DNA of 64,000 bases, from NCBI RefSeq assembly GCF_009758255.1, contig NZ_WSEN01000007.1, forward strand, positions 430,622 through 494,621, in the 5' to 3' direction. The notes beneath the pieces are model-generated. The model saw only the letters and a list, made by a program, of their open reading frames with translations, searched no databases and was not told the DNA's origin. Both the position numbers and the translations under genes were made by a program. This document shows, in pieces, positions 6,141-14,387 of this stretch. The DNA comes from Microbacterium sp. MAH-37 (GTDB taxonomy: Bacteria; Actinomycetota; Actinomycetes; Actinomycetales; Microbacteriaceae). Every line of letters starts with the position of its first letter. Position 1 is the first letter of the stretch.

Positions 6141-7463
6141 GTGACGCGCGCACTCCCTGTCTCCACTCCCGGCTGGCGCTCCTGGCTGATCTGGGGTGTA
6201 GGAGTCGCCGCCTACATGCTCGCCATCACCAACCGCGCGTCGCTGAGCGCGGTCGGCGTCGACGCGGCAGACCGGTTCAACGCGGACGCCGCGACGCTGT
6301 CTCTCTTCGCCGTGGTGCAACTCGCCGTCTATGGCGGGATGCAGATCCCGATCGGCGTGCTGCTGGACCGCTATGGCGCCCGGCCGATCATGGCGATCGG
6401 CATGCTCCTGATGGCCGCGGGTCAGCTCGTGATGGCGGTCTCCCCGAGCATCGGCATCGCCCTGATCGCCCGCATGCTGCTCGGCGCAGGCGACGCCGCC
6501 GTCTTCCCCGCAGTGTTGCGCCTCGTCGCCACCTGGTTCCCCGCACAGCGCGGGCCGATCATGGTGCAGCTGACCGGCCTCGTCGGACAGTGCGGACAGC
6601 TGCTCGCCCTCATCCCGCTCGCCGCGCTGCTGCACGCGACATCCTGGTCGATCACGTTCGGCAGCATCGCCGGTCTCGGCGTGCTCTTCGCGATCCTCAC
6701 CTGGACGGTCATCCGCAACCACCCGCCGGAGCGGAAGGCCGATGTCACGGTGAACACCGACACCGGCGCGATCCGCGTGGTGACCTCGGCGATCGACACC
6801 GGCACGGGCATCCGTGCGGCCTGGGCGCACCCGGGCACCCGCCTCGCATTCTGGTCGCACTTCACCACGCCTTTCGCAGGCACCGCGTTCCTGCTCCTCT
6901 GGGGCATGCCGTTCCTCACCGCGGGCGAAGGACTCAGCAACGCCGCAGCGGCATCCCTGCTGTCACTCAACGTCGTCGTCGCCATGGCGCTCGGCCCACT
7001 GATCGGCGAACTCTCCCGGCGTATCCCGTTGCGCAGGTCGCGCGCGCTGGTGATCCCCAGCGTCGGCGTGCAGGTCGTGGCCTGGCTCGCCGTCATCCTC
7101 TGGCCGGGGCCGGCCCCGATCTGGCTGCTCGTCGTCCTGGTCGTCGCGCTCGCCGCAGGCGGACCGGCTTCCATGATCGCGTTCGACCACGCGCGCACGC
7201 ACAACCCGGCGCACCGCCTGAGCACGGCCACCGGGCTCACCAATTCGGGCGGCTTCCTCGCCGCCCTCATCGCCATCTTCCTGATCGGGCTCACGCTCGA
7301 CCTGCAGGGCGCCGGCACTCCCGACACGTACTCGCTGGAGGCGTTCCGCTGGGCGTTCCTCACCCAGCTCCCGCTCTGGGCGCTCGGCGTGACGTTCATC
7401 AGCATCGAGCGCAAGCGCACCCGCATCCGGATGGGACTCGACCCGGAGCGTCCGCGGCGATGA
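6141..7463 (+). CDS. MFS transporter
   Basis: 440-residue inner-membrane transporter of the major facilitator superfamily. Hydrophobic segments are spaced as in a 12-helix protein, with the MFS loop signature LLDRYGARP after helix 2 (about 74-82) and a cytoplasmic mid-loop around 195-225. Closest in style to nitrate/hexuronate-type antiporters (GDAAVFPAVLRLVATWFPA resembles the ACS/NNP helix 4 region), but the substrate is not predictable. GTG at 6141 was chosen because a -10 box sits seven bases upstream and the upstream in-frame extension is antisense to the methyltransferase. A hairpin follows the stop. Confidence 0.85.
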   Translation: MTRALPVSTPGWRSWLIWGVGVAAYMLAITNRASLSAVGVDAADRFNADAATLSLFAVVQLAVYGGMQIPIGVLLDRYGARPIMAIGMLLMAAGQLVMAVSPSIGIALIARMLLGAGDAAVFPAVLRLVATWFPAQRGPIMVQLTGLVGQCGQLLALIPLAALLHATSWSITFGSIAGLGVLFAILTWTVIRNHPPERKADVTVNTDTGAIRVVTSAIDTGTGIRAAWAHPGTRLAFWSHFTTPFAGTAFLLLWGMPFLTAGEGLSNAAAASLLSLNVVVAMALGPLIGELSRRIPLRRSRALVIPSVGVQVVAWLAVILWPGPAPIWLLVVLVVALAAGGPASMIAFDHARTHNPAHRLSTATGLTNSGGFLAALIAIFLIGLTLDLQGAGTPDTYSLEAFRWAFLTQLPLWALGVTFISIERKRTRIRMGLDPERPRR

Positions 7464-7469
7464 CCGTCA

Positions 7470-7508
7470 CGGACGGGTACCGGCCCGCCGCGGACGCCGA
7501 CCCGTCCG
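7470..7508 (+). terminator. Terminator-like inverted repeat after MFS gene
   Basis: CGGACGGGT (7470-7478) and ACCCGTCCG (7500-7508) form a nine-bp perfect stem seven bases after the MFS stop. There is no T-run, as is usual in high-GC actinobacteria. Confidence 0.45.
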
Positions 7509-7570
7509 CTCCTGGCTGCGGCGCGGGATTCAGGTCGGCCCGCAGCGCCCGGCGACCCCGGCTGTCCTCA

Positions 7571-7576
7571 TAGGAT
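7571..7576 (+). promoter_or_regulatory. -10 box for acetyltransferase gene
   Basis: TAGGAT five bases before ATG at 7582. The intervening gaagg could also serve as a weak Shine-Dalgarno, so leaderless status is less certain here. Confidence 0.45.
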
Positions 7577-7581
7577 GAAGG

Positions 7582-7998
7582 ATGGCCTCCGGATACCGCT
7601 TCTCCTCCGACCTCGCCGACATCGACCGTGACCGGGTGCACACCTGGCTCAGCGAGCAGTCCTACTGGGCCTCGGGCCGAGCGCGCGAGACGCAGGATGC
7701 CGCGATCGACGGCTCCCGCAACTACGCCGTCGTCGACGACGCAGGTCGGCAGGTCGCGTACGCGCGCGTCGTCACGGATGCCGTCACCTTCGCCTGGCTG
7801 TGCGATGTGTTCGTCGACGAGGCTGCGCGTGGCAACGGCGTCGGCAAGCTGCTGGTCGAGGGCGTCGTCGCCGACATCGAGCGGACGACCGTCAAGCGCA
7901 TCCTGCTCGCCACGGCCGACGCGCACGGACTGTACGCACAGTACGGATTCGCTCCGTCGGAGGACCCGAACCGGTACATGATCCGCACGAAGGCCTGA
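7582..7998 (+). CDS. GNAT family N-acetyltransferase
   Basis: 138-residue single-domain acetyltransferase. The strand WLCDVFVDEAARGNGVGKLLV holds the acetyl-CoA pyrophosphate loop R-G-N-G-V-G-K, and the C-terminus TADAHGLYAQYGF matches small GNATs often annotated as YhbS-like or general N-acetyltransferases. The acceptor is unknown. It stands alone on the plus strand and ends five bases from the 3' end of the convergent SUMF1-like gene. Confidence 0.85.
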   Translation: MASGYRFSSDLADIDRDRVHTWLSEQSYWASGRARETQDAAIDGSRNYAVVDDAGRQVAYARVVTDAVTFAWLCDVFVDEAARGNGVGKLLVEGVVADIERTTVKRILLATADAHGLYAQYGFAPSEDPNRYMIRTKA

Positions 7999-8002
7999 GC
8001 CG

Positions 8003-8746
8003 TCAGCCGCGCGGGGTCCAGCCGAACGGGCGCGCACCGCCGCGGCCGCCCCGCTCGACGTCCACGCGGGCGGACCAGCCCTGCGCGGCATCGACCGCGT
8101 CGAAGCCACCGCGCGCGAGGCGCATCCCGACGTCCTCGTGATGCATCCGCGGGGCACCGCCGCGACGCACCGACGCCCGCACGCTCCACGCGTCGTCGGC
8201 GAAGCCGCCGCCGCGGAACACCCGGTAGTCGTCGTAGCGCGCGGGATCCAGCAGGTCCCAGCACCACTCCCACACGTTGCCGAGCGTGTCGAACAGACCG
8301 TTGAGGTTCGGCAGGCGCAGCCCGACATCCTGCGGAGTGCGCACGCCGTCCGCGCCCGTCCAGGCCACGTCCGGGAGCGGGCCGTGCTGCGGGCCGGTCG
8401 ACCCCGCCCGGCACGCGAACTCCCATTCCGCCTCGGTCGGCAGCCGATAGCCGTCGCTGTCGACATGCCACGTCACGTCCTCGCCGTCGAACGAGTAGGC
8501 GGAGTCCAGGCCCTCCCACTCCGAGGCCGCGTTGCAGAACCGTATCGCGCGCAGCCAGCTGAAATCGGATGCCGGGCGGCGCGGATGCGTCGCCGGCACG
8601 CCGAGCACCTCGGCGAACTGCTCCTGAGTCACAGCGAAGACGCCGATCTCGAACGATTCGAGCTGCACCGTGCGGCGCTCGTCCCGCCGCGCGTCGTGCA
8701 GCGTCACCGATCCCCCGTCCAGGCGGCGCATCTCCCACAGGTCCAT
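8003..8746 (-). CDS. SUMF1/FGE-sulfatase-domain protein lacking the FGE cysteines
   Basis: 247 residues with the formylglycine-generating-enzyme fold. The domain begins with EIGVFAVTQEQFAEVLG and carries the family motifs GYRLPTEAEWEFACRAG, GNVWEWCWD and the C-terminal GMRLARG. In true FGE two cysteines lie in the segment before the final motif. Here the corresponding stretch (FRGGGFADDAWSVRASVRRG) has none, so conversion of sulfatase cysteine to formylglycine is unlikely. It may be an EgtB/PvdO-like relative or a ligand-binding variant. Last gene of an SGNH-YczE-SUMF1 operon; its ATG is three bases after the YczE stop. No sulfatase gene is nearby. Confidence 0.8.
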   Translation of the reverse strand: MDLWEMRRLDGGSVTLHDARRDERRTVQLESFEIGVFAVTQEQFAEVLGVPATHPRRPASDFSWLRAIRFCNAASEWEGLDSAYSFDGEDVTWHVDSDGYRLPTEAEWEFACRAGSTGPQHGPLPDVAWTGADGVRTPQDVGLRLPNLNGLFDTLGNVWEWCWDLLDPARYDDYRVFRGGGFADDAWSVRASVRRGGAPRMHHEDVGMRLARGGFDAVDAAQGWSARVDVERGGRGGARPFGWTPRG

Positions 8747-8749
8747 GGC

Positions 8750-9409
8750 TCAGCCGACCGCAGGGAGTTCGTCCGAGCGGGGCGCCCTCGGCGGCCGGGA
8801 CTCGCCGCCGTCGAGGCGCACCGCGAAGATCGTCAGGAAGAACTGGCACATCGGCCCGACGAGCAGGGCGAACGCCACTGTCCCCAGTCCCACCACTCCC
8901 CCGAGCAGCCACCCGGCCACCAGCGCCGAGAGCTCGACGACCGTGCGGGCGAGCCAGATCGGCCAACCCAGGCGGGCATGAAGACCGGTCATCAGCCCGT
9001 CGCGCGGGCCAGGGCCGAAGTGCGCCCCGATGTACAGTCCCGACCCGACGGCGAGGACGGTGAGCCCGGTCGCGAAGGACAGGATGCGCAACCAGAGGCT
9101 CCCGACCTCCGGGATGATCAGGAAGCCCACGTCCGCGGCGACACCCACGCCCAGCGCGTTCACGATCGTTCCGATGCCGGGCCTCTGCCGGAGCGGGATC
9201 CACAGCAGCAGGACGAGAAGCGACAGGATGACACTCACCGTGCCGAAGCTCAACGGCACCCGCAGCGCGATGCCTTGAGCGAGCACGTCCCACGGCGCTG
9301 CGCCGATGCCTGCGCGGATCATGAACGAGATCCCGAGGCCGAACAGGAAGACTCCGACGACGAGCTGCAGGATGCGTCTCGGCAGACGTCTCCCGGTGAC
9401 TTTCGTCAC
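8750..9409 (-). CDS. YczE/YitT-like integral membrane protein
   Basis: 219 residues with about five to six hydrophobic segments. The first helix (LQLVVGVFLFGLGISFMI) is followed by RAGIGAAPWDVLAQG, the hallmark of the YczE/YyaS family, and the mid-protein GPGPRDGLMTGL repeats a similar element. The function of the family is poorly known; members are often called membrane or transporter-like proteins. The GTG at 9409 overlaps the stop of the SGNH gene (GTGA), which settles the start over longer in-frame versions and shows translational coupling. Confidence 0.8.
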   Translation of the reverse strand: MTKVTGRRLPRRILQLVVGVFLFGLGISFMIRAGIGAAPWDVLAQGIALRVPLSFGTVSVILSLLVLLLWIPLRQRPGIGTIVNALGVGVAADVGFLIIPEVGSLWLRILSFATGLTVLAVGSGLYIGAHFGPGPRDGLMTGLHARLGWPIWLARTVVELSALVAGWLLGGVVGLGTVAFALLVGPMCQFFLTIFAVRLDGGESRPPRAPRSDELPAVG

Positions 9410-10161
9410 TGCGGCGTCCGCTCGACCCAGGTCGCGTACTTCGCTGCCCGCCCGTCTCCGGAAGACGTCCGGGTGACGCGCCGCTTGATCCACGGACCGA
9501 CGAACTCCCGGTAGTACTGCAGGCCGGCAGGACCGACCGGGCCGTGCTCGTGCGCCGCCCACCACTGAGCGGGCGGCTCGAAGCCGAGCGCGTGCAGCAC
9601 CCGCGCGGCCACCCGGTGGTGCCCGTTCGAGTTCATGTGCAGCCGATCCTCGGACCAGTACGGCGGCGTGGAGAGTTCGGCATCGGGCCAGTTCAGCGCC
9701 CGCAGCACGTCGGGGCGATCCTCGAAGCGGCGCAGCACCGCAGCCGACAGCTCATCGCCGCGGGCCTGGATCATCCTTCCCATGGGCAGCTGGCCGCTCG
9801 GGTTCGCCCCCGAGAGCACGATCATGGTCACGCCCTCCTCGTCACAGCGCCGCAGCACTCGGGTGAACGAATCGGCGATGTGCTCGATGTCGGCCTTCGG
9901 CCGGAGCATGTCGTTGCCTCCGGCATTGAACGACAGGTGGGTCGGGCGCAGTGCGAGCGCCGGCTCGAGCTGCTGCTCGACGATCGGCCAGGCGAGCTTG
10001 CCGCGAATGGCGAGGTTCGCGTACTCGATCGGCTCGCCCGCGGCATTCGCCCAGCCCTGCGCGGCGATGTCGGCCCAGCCGCGGACCCGGCCGTCGGGAA
10101 GCTCATCCCCGACGCCCTCGGTGAAGGAGTCCCCGATCGCCACGAATCGCACAGCTGCCAT
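9406..10161 (-). CDS. SGNH/GDSL hydrolase family protein
   Basis: 251-residue esterase/lipase-like enzyme of the SGNH fold. Block I GDSFTEG (Ser12) supplies the nucleophile, block III FNAGGNDML gives the oxyanion residues Gly and Asn, and block V EDRLHMNSNGH supplies Asp and His, so the catalytic set is complete. There is no signal peptide, so it is probably cytoplasmic. The substrate is unknown; acetyl esters or lysophospholipids are common in the family. First gene of the operon with YczE and the SUMF1-like protein, transcribed from a TAGGCT box six bases before the ATG. Confidence 0.88.
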   Translation of the reverse strand: MAAVRFVAIGDSFTEGVGDELPDGRVRGWADIAAQGWANAAGEPIEYANLAIRGKLAWPIVEQQLEPALALRPTHLSFNAGGNDMLRPKADIEHIADSFTRVLRRCDEEGVTMIVLSGANPSGQLPMGRMIQARGDELSAAVLRRFEDRPDVLRALNWPDAELSTPPYWSEDRLHMNSNGHHRVAARVLHALGFEPPAQWWAAHEHGPVGPAGLQYYREFVGPWIKRRVTRTSSGDGRAAKYATWVERTPQ

Positions 10162-10167
10162 CCGTCC

Positions 10168-10173
10168 AGCCTA
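10168..10173 (-). promoter_or_regulatory. -10 box for leaderless SGNH hydrolase operon
   Basis: TAGGCT on the minus strand six bases (ggacgg) before ATG at 10161. Confidence 0.55.
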
Positions 10174-10192
10174 TTGCGACTCGGCGGCCGCG

Positions 10193-11545
10193 TCAGCGAT
10201 CGTCGAGCCGTTCGCCACGGCGATCGACGAGGCCCCAGGCGCCGAGGGCGGCGACCACGAAGAACGCCGAGAACACCGTGAACACCAGCGGCGCGCCGCC
10301 AGCCTCGAGCATCACCGGCACGAGCAGCGGCGCGAAGATGCTGGCGATCCTGCCGACGCCCGCCGCCCAGCCCGCGCCGGTTCCGCGCAGGGAGGTCGGG
10401 TAGATCTCGGGAGTCACGGCGTACAGCGCGCCCCAGGCGCCGAGGTTGAAGAACGAAAGCGCCATGCCGGCCCCGATGATCATGCCCGTACTGTCGGCAG
10501 TGCCGAACAGCACGGCGGATGCGGCGGAGCCGACGAGGAACACCGAGAGGGTCGTGCGGCGGCCCCACACCTCGATGAGCCACGCCGCCACCGCGTATCC
10601 GGGCAGCTGGGCGAGCGTGATGATGAGCGTGAAGCCGAAGGAGCGCACCAGGTCGTAGCCGGCGGCGACGAGGATGCTGGGGATCCAGATGAACGCCCCG
10701 TAGTAGGCGAAGTTCACACAGAACCACACCAGCCAGATGCTCGCCGTGCGCAGCCGGAACTCCCGGTTCCACAGCGTCGCCAGGCGCGCCGCCGTGGTGA
10801 CGGCGACAGGACGCGTGTCCGGCTCCTTGTTGATCGCCGGGGACAGCACGATCCCGGCATCCTTCTCGAATGTCTCGACGATGCGCTGCGCGCGTGTGAT
10901 ACGCCCTCGGCCTGCGAGCCAGCGCGGCGACTCCGGCAGGCCCCAGCGCACGACCACCGCGTAGAGTGCCGGGACGGCGCCGAGGGCGAACGCCCAGCGC
11001 CAGCCGTTCTCGGATGCGGGGATCACGAAGAATCCGATCAGGGCGGCCGCTGTCCAGCCCACGGCCCAGAACGCCTCCAGCACCACGATCAGGCGACCCC
11101 GGATGCGGGCGGGGACGAGCTCGCTCACATACGTCGACGCGACGGGGAGCTCGGCGCCGAGACCGAGTCCGACGACGAAGCGCAGGATGAGCAGGCCCGT
11201 CACCCCGGCGGCCAGCGCGCTGGCACCGGTGGCGATGCCGTACACCAGCAGTGTGATGGCGAACACCTGCCGGCGTCCGTACCGGTCGGCGAGCAGGCCC
11301 CCGACGCCGGCGCCGATCGCCATGCCGATGAAGCCCACGGAGGCGATCCAGCCCAGCTGGCTCGGGCTGAGCGCCCACTGCTGCGCAAGGGCGGCGATGA
11401 TGAACGAGATCAGGCCGACATCCATCGCATCGAGCGCCCATCCGATGCCTGATCCGGTCAGGATCCGCACGTGGCGGCGCGTCAGGGGCAGTGCGTCGAG
11501 ACGGGACGCCAGGGAGCGGCGGCTCGGGACGGCGGTGTCGGGCAT
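10193..11545 (-). CDS. MFS transporter, sugar porter/NiaP-like
   Basis: 450-residue membrane transporter with 12 predicted helices. The loop 2-3 motif GGLLADRYGRRQVF, the loop after helix 6 PESPRWLAGRGR and the repeat motif WLIEVWGRRTT place it in the metabolite:H+ symporter/sugar-porter branch that includes niacin (NiaP) and aromatic-acid carriers. The opening RRHVRILTGSGIGWALDAMDVGLISF is characteristic of NiaP-like proteins, but no riboswitch or niacin gene nearby supports that substrate. ATG at 11545 follows a TAGGAT box. Monocistronic, and just downstream of the LLM oxidoreductase gene on the same strand. Confidence 0.85.
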   Translation of the reverse strand: MPDTAVPSRRSLASRLDALPLTRRHVRILTGSGIGWALDAMDVGLISFIIAALAQQWALSPSQLGWIASVGFIGMAIGAGVGGLLADRYGRRQVFAITLLVYGIATGASALAAGVTGLLILRFVVGLGLGAELPVASTYVSELVPARIRGRLIVVLEAFWAVGWTAAALIGFFVIPASENGWRWAFALGAVPALYAVVVRWGLPESPRWLAGRGRITRAQRIVETFEKDAGIVLSPAINKEPDTRPVAVTTAARLATLWNREFRLRTASIWLVWFCVNFAYYGAFIWIPSILVAAGYDLVRSFGFTLIITLAQLPGYAVAAWLIEVWGRRTTLSVFLVGSAASAVLFGTADSTGMIIGAGMALSFFNLGAWGALYAVTPEIYPTSLRGTGAGWAAGVGRIASIFAPLLVPVMLEAGGAPLVFTVFSAFFVVAALGAWGLVDRRGERLDDR

Positions 11546-11551
11546 CCTTTC

Positions 11552-11557
11552 ATCCTA
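11552..11557 (-). promoter_or_regulatory. -10 box for MFS transporter gene
   Basis: TAGGAT on the minus strand six bases (gaaagg) before ATG at 11545. The spacer could double as a Shine-Dalgarno. Confidence 0.45.
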
Positions 11558-11587
11558 GGGCGGACAACACGTCCGGATCGCAGCCCG

Positions 11588-12619
11588 TCAGTCCTCGGCG
11601 AGCAGCCGTCGCACGCGGGGCACGACCTCGGTTGCATACAGCTCGATGCTGCGCATCAGCTGCTCGTGCGGAGTGGTGCCGGTGGCGTACTTCAGTTCGA
11701 AGCGACCGAGGCCGAGCGTACGGATCGTCTCCGCCATCTTCGCCGCGACCCGGTCCGGCGAGCCGGCGTACGTGGCGCCCATCGGCCCGACGTCGTTCTG
11801 GAACCGCGCCCTGCTGTACGCTCCCCAGCCGCGTTCGCGACCGATTGTGCGGTTCATCGCCTCGAAGCCGGGATACGCCTGCTCCCAGGCCTCTTCGTCG
11901 GTCTCGGCGATGTGTCCCGGCGAGTGCGCAGCGATCGGTCGGGCCTCGGTGCCGAACTGATCCACAGCGCGGTGATAGAGGTCCACGAGGGGCTTGAACC
12001 GAAACGCCGCTCCTCCGATGATCGCGAGAGTGAGGCCGAAGCCGTGCCGCGCGACGCGGATGACCGACTCCGGGCTGCCACCCACGCCGACCCAGGGGCG
12101 CAGTCGGTTCTCGGTCTTCGGGAACACGTCCGCGTTCTCGAGCGCCGGACGCATCGTGCCCGACCATGTCACCGGCTGCTCCTTGACGAGCTCGGCGAAC
12201 AGATCCAGCTTCTGCTCGAACAGCGCCTCGTAGTCACGCAGGTCGTACCCGAACAGCGGGAAGGACTCGGTGAACGACCCCCGGCCCAGCACCGGCTCGG
12301 CACGACCGTTCGAGACCGCGTCGAGCGTGGCGAAGCGCTCGTAGACCCGCACAGGGTCGTCCGACGAGAGCACGGTGACCGCGGTGCCGAGCTTGATGCG
12401 CTCGGTGCGGCTCGCGATCGCTGCCAGCACCATCTCGGGCGCGGAGATCGCGAACTCGGGGCGGTGGTGCTCCCCCACGGCGAACCAGTCGAGGCCGAGG
12501 CTGTCGGCGAGTTCCGCCTGCGCGACGACGTTGCGGATGGTCTGCGCCGCGCTGAGCGGGGTGCCGTCGAGCGCCGTCGAGATGTCGCCGAAGGTGCCGA
12601 GCCCGAATTCCACGTCCAT
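11588..12619 (-). CDS. LLM-class flavin-dependent oxidoreductase
   Basis: 343-residue luciferase-like monooxygenase (TIM-barrel, FMNH2- or F420-dependent). EFGLGTFGD begins the barrel and LDWFAVGEHHRPEF is the conserved histidine-rich turn of the family. RIKLGTAVTVLSSDDPVRVYERFATLDAVSNGRAE is the classic LLM core, and VGVGGSPESVIRVARHG the phosphate-binding end. The substrate is unknown. The ATG at 12619 was preferred over an upstream in-frame start because AAAGGGA lies just before it and the longer version would translate a palindromic operator-like element. Confidence 0.88.
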   Translation of the reverse strand: MDVEFGLGTFGDISTALDGTPLSAAQTIRNVVAQAELADSLGLDWFAVGEHHRPEFAISAPEMVLAAIASRTERIKLGTAVTVLSSDDPVRVYERFATLDAVSNGRAEPVLGRGSFTESFPLFGYDLRDYEALFEQKLDLFAELVKEQPVTWSGTMRPALENADVFPKTENRLRPWVGVGGSPESVIRVARHGFGLTLAIIGGAAFRFKPLVDLYHRAVDQFGTEARPIAAHSPGHIAETDEEAWEQAYPGFEAMNRTIGRERGWGAYSRARFQNDVGPMGATYAGSPDRVAAKMAETIRTLGLGRFELKYATGTTPHEQLMRSIELYATEVVPRVRRLLAED

Positions 12620-12631
12620 GAAGTCCCTTTC

Positions 12632-12647
12632 GTATTCACCCGAATAC
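12632..12647 (-). promoter_or_regulatory. Palindromic operator candidate upstream of LLM gene
   Basis: A perfect 6-4-6 palindrome (GTATTC-ACCC-GAATAC) sits 12 bases before the LLM start codon, between the terminator of the upstream gene and the Shine-Dalgarno. Its size suits a dimeric repressor such as MarR or TetR, but no regulator gene is adjacent. Confidence 0.35.
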
Positions 12648-12650
12648 AAC

Positions 12651-12685
12651 GCGGGGATCATCCGGGCATTCCGGATGATCCCCGC
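12651..12685 (-). terminator. Strong terminator hairpin after DUF885 gene
   Basis: A 15-bp perfect inverted repeat (12651-12665 and 12671-12685) with a five-base loop lies 17 bases after the DUF885 stop. On the minus strand the descending sequence is GTTGTATT. Confidence 0.7.
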
Positions 12686-12702
12686 GGATCGTGATTCGAC
12701 TC

Positions 12703-14373
12703 TCAGCCGAGCAGCGCAGTGCGCAGCGTGTCGAGGCCAACGCCGCCCATGTCGAGGGCGCGCTTGTGGAACTCCTTCATCGAGAAGTCGTCGCCGCGCT
12801 CAGCGCGGTACGCGTCGCGCACCTGCTCCCAGATGCGCTGGCCGACCTTGTACGACGGCGCCTGTCCCGGCCAGCCGAGGTAGCGGTTCACCTCGAACTG
12901 ACGGAACTCGTCCGACATGTTCACGTTGCGGCGCATCATCTCAAGTGCGTAGTCGTGGTCCCAGATGCCGTCGCCGTCCAGGCGGGGCTTGCGCAGGTGC
13001 ACGCCGATGTCCAGCACCACGCGCACGGCGCGCATGCGCTGGCCGTCGAGCATGCCCAGCCGATCCGCCGGGTCGTCGAGGTAGCCGAGCTGCTCCATCA
13101 GGCGCTCCGCGTAGAGCGCCCAGCCCTCAGCATGCCCGGAGGTGCCCGCGAGCAAGCGGCGCCAGCTGTTCAGCTCGGCCCGGTTGTACGTGGCCTGCGC
13201 GATCTGCAGGTGATGCCCGGGAACACCCTCGTGGTACACGGTGGTGAGCTCGCGCCAGGTGTCGAACTCGGTGACGCCCTCGGGCACCGACCACCACATC
13301 CGGCCGGGACGCGAGAAGTCGTCCGTCGGCCCGGTGTAGTAGATCCCGCCCTCCTGCGTGGGAGCGATCATGCACTCGAGCTCGCGGATCTGCTCCGGGA
13401 TGTCGAAGTGCGTGGCGCCCAGCTCGGCGATCGCACGGTCGCTGGTCTCCTGCATCCACCGCTGCAGGGCATCGGTGCCGACGAGCCGGCGCGACGCGTC
13501 GGCCTCGAGGTGCGCGACGGCCTGCTCGACGGTCGCGCCAGGCAGGATCTCGTTCGCGATCGACTCCTGCTCGGAGATCATGCGGGCGAGCTCTTCCCGG
13601 CCCCACTCGTAGGTCTCGTCGAGATCGATCGTGGCACCGAGGAACCGGCGGGAGTTCAGCGCGTACAGGTCGCGGCCGACCGCGTCGTCCTCACCGGCCA
13701 CCGGGGCCAGTTCGGTCGCCAGGAAGTCGCGCAGCTGGTCGTAGGCCACCCGGGCCGCGCCGGCGTTGTCGGACAGGGTGCGGGCGAGCGAGGCCGGCAG
13801 CTGCCCGTCCTCGGGAGCGGCCCCGGCGACGAACGACGCGAAGAATCCGTCGTCGGCGGTGTACCGAGTGATCTGCGTCGCGACCTCGGCGACCTGACGG
13901 CGCGCCGGGACGACGCCCTGGGTGATGCCCTCACGCAGCGTGGCGGTGTAGCCGCGCAGAGCCTGCGGGATGGCCGCGAGACGCTCGGCGACGACCGACC
14001 AGTCCTCGGACGTGGCCGTGGGCATCAGATCGAACGCCTGGCGGAAGTCCTGCGCCGCCGAAGCGATCACGTTGAGGTCGCGCAGATGCCACTGCGCGTC
14101 GTGCAGCTCGAGGTCGAGCTGCAGCTGCGAGGACAGATCGGCCTTGGTGACCTCGTCGATGTGGTCGACGGGGTCGAGCTTCTGCAGCGCCGCGAGCGTG
14201 CGGCGGGTCGCCTCGACGCTCTTCTCATGCCCTTCAGGGCTGAGATCGTCGAGCCGGCCGTTCGCCTCGTTGCGTCCGATGTAGGTCGCCAGCACCGGCG
14301 ACAGGTCGACGAGTTCGTCGACCCATTCCTCGGCGACCTTGTCGATCGCCGAGGGCGTGCGTGAATCAGTCAT
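12703..14373 (-). CDS. DUF885 domain-containing protein (putative metallohydrolase)
   Basis: 556-residue cytoplasmic protein of the DUF885 family, predicted zinc-dependent hydrolases distantly related to M3/M32 carboxypeptidases. The motif YHEGVPGHHLQ (near 390-400) supplies H-E and H-H metal ligands, and GHAEGWALYAERLM downstream provides the conserved Glu. No signal peptide is present. Substrates of the family are unproven, but peptide hydrolysis is likely. ATG at 14373 follows a TAGGCT box by seven bases, and the box overlaps the end of polA. A very stable hairpin ends the unit. Confidence 0.85.
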   Translation of the reverse strand: MTDSRTPSAIDKVAEEWVDELVDLSPVLATYIGRNEANGRLDDLSPEGHEKSVEATRRTLAALQKLDPVDHIDEVTKADLSSQLQLDLELHDAQWHLRDLNVIASAAQDFRQAFDLMPTATSEDWSVVAERLAAIPQALRGYTATLREGITQGVVPARRQVAEVATQITRYTADDGFFASFVAGAAPEDGQLPASLARTLSDNAGAARVAYDQLRDFLATELAPVAGEDDAVGRDLYALNSRRFLGATIDLDETYEWGREELARMISEQESIANEILPGATVEQAVAHLEADASRRLVGTDALQRWMQETSDRAIAELGATHFDIPEQIRELECMIAPTQEGGIYYTGPTDDFSRPGRMWWSVPEGVTEFDTWRELTTVYHEGVPGHHLQIAQATYNRAELNSWRRLLAGTSGHAEGWALYAERLMEQLGYLDDPADRLGMLDGQRMRAVRVVLDIGVHLRKPRLDGDGIWDHDYALEMMRRNVNMSDEFRQFEVNRYLGWPGQAPSYKVGQRIWEQVRDAYRAERGDDFSMKEFHKRALDMGGVGLDTLRTALLG

Positions 14374-14380
14374 GGGGTCG

Positions 14381-14386
14381 AGCCTA
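14381..14386 (-). promoter_or_regulatory. -10 box for leaderless DUF885 gene
   Basis: TAGGCT on the minus strand seven bases (cgacccc) before ATG at 14373, located just after the polA stop codon. Confidence 0.5.
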
Positions 14387-14387
14387 G

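Noticed and set aside
8003..8746. Genuine formylglycine-generating enzyme
   Set aside because: The two active-site cysteines are absent and no sulfatase gene is in the window.
10193..11545. Niacin transporter niaP
   Set aside because: Sequence style fits, but there is no NiaR/NrtR-type site or NAD gene nearby, so the substrate is left open.
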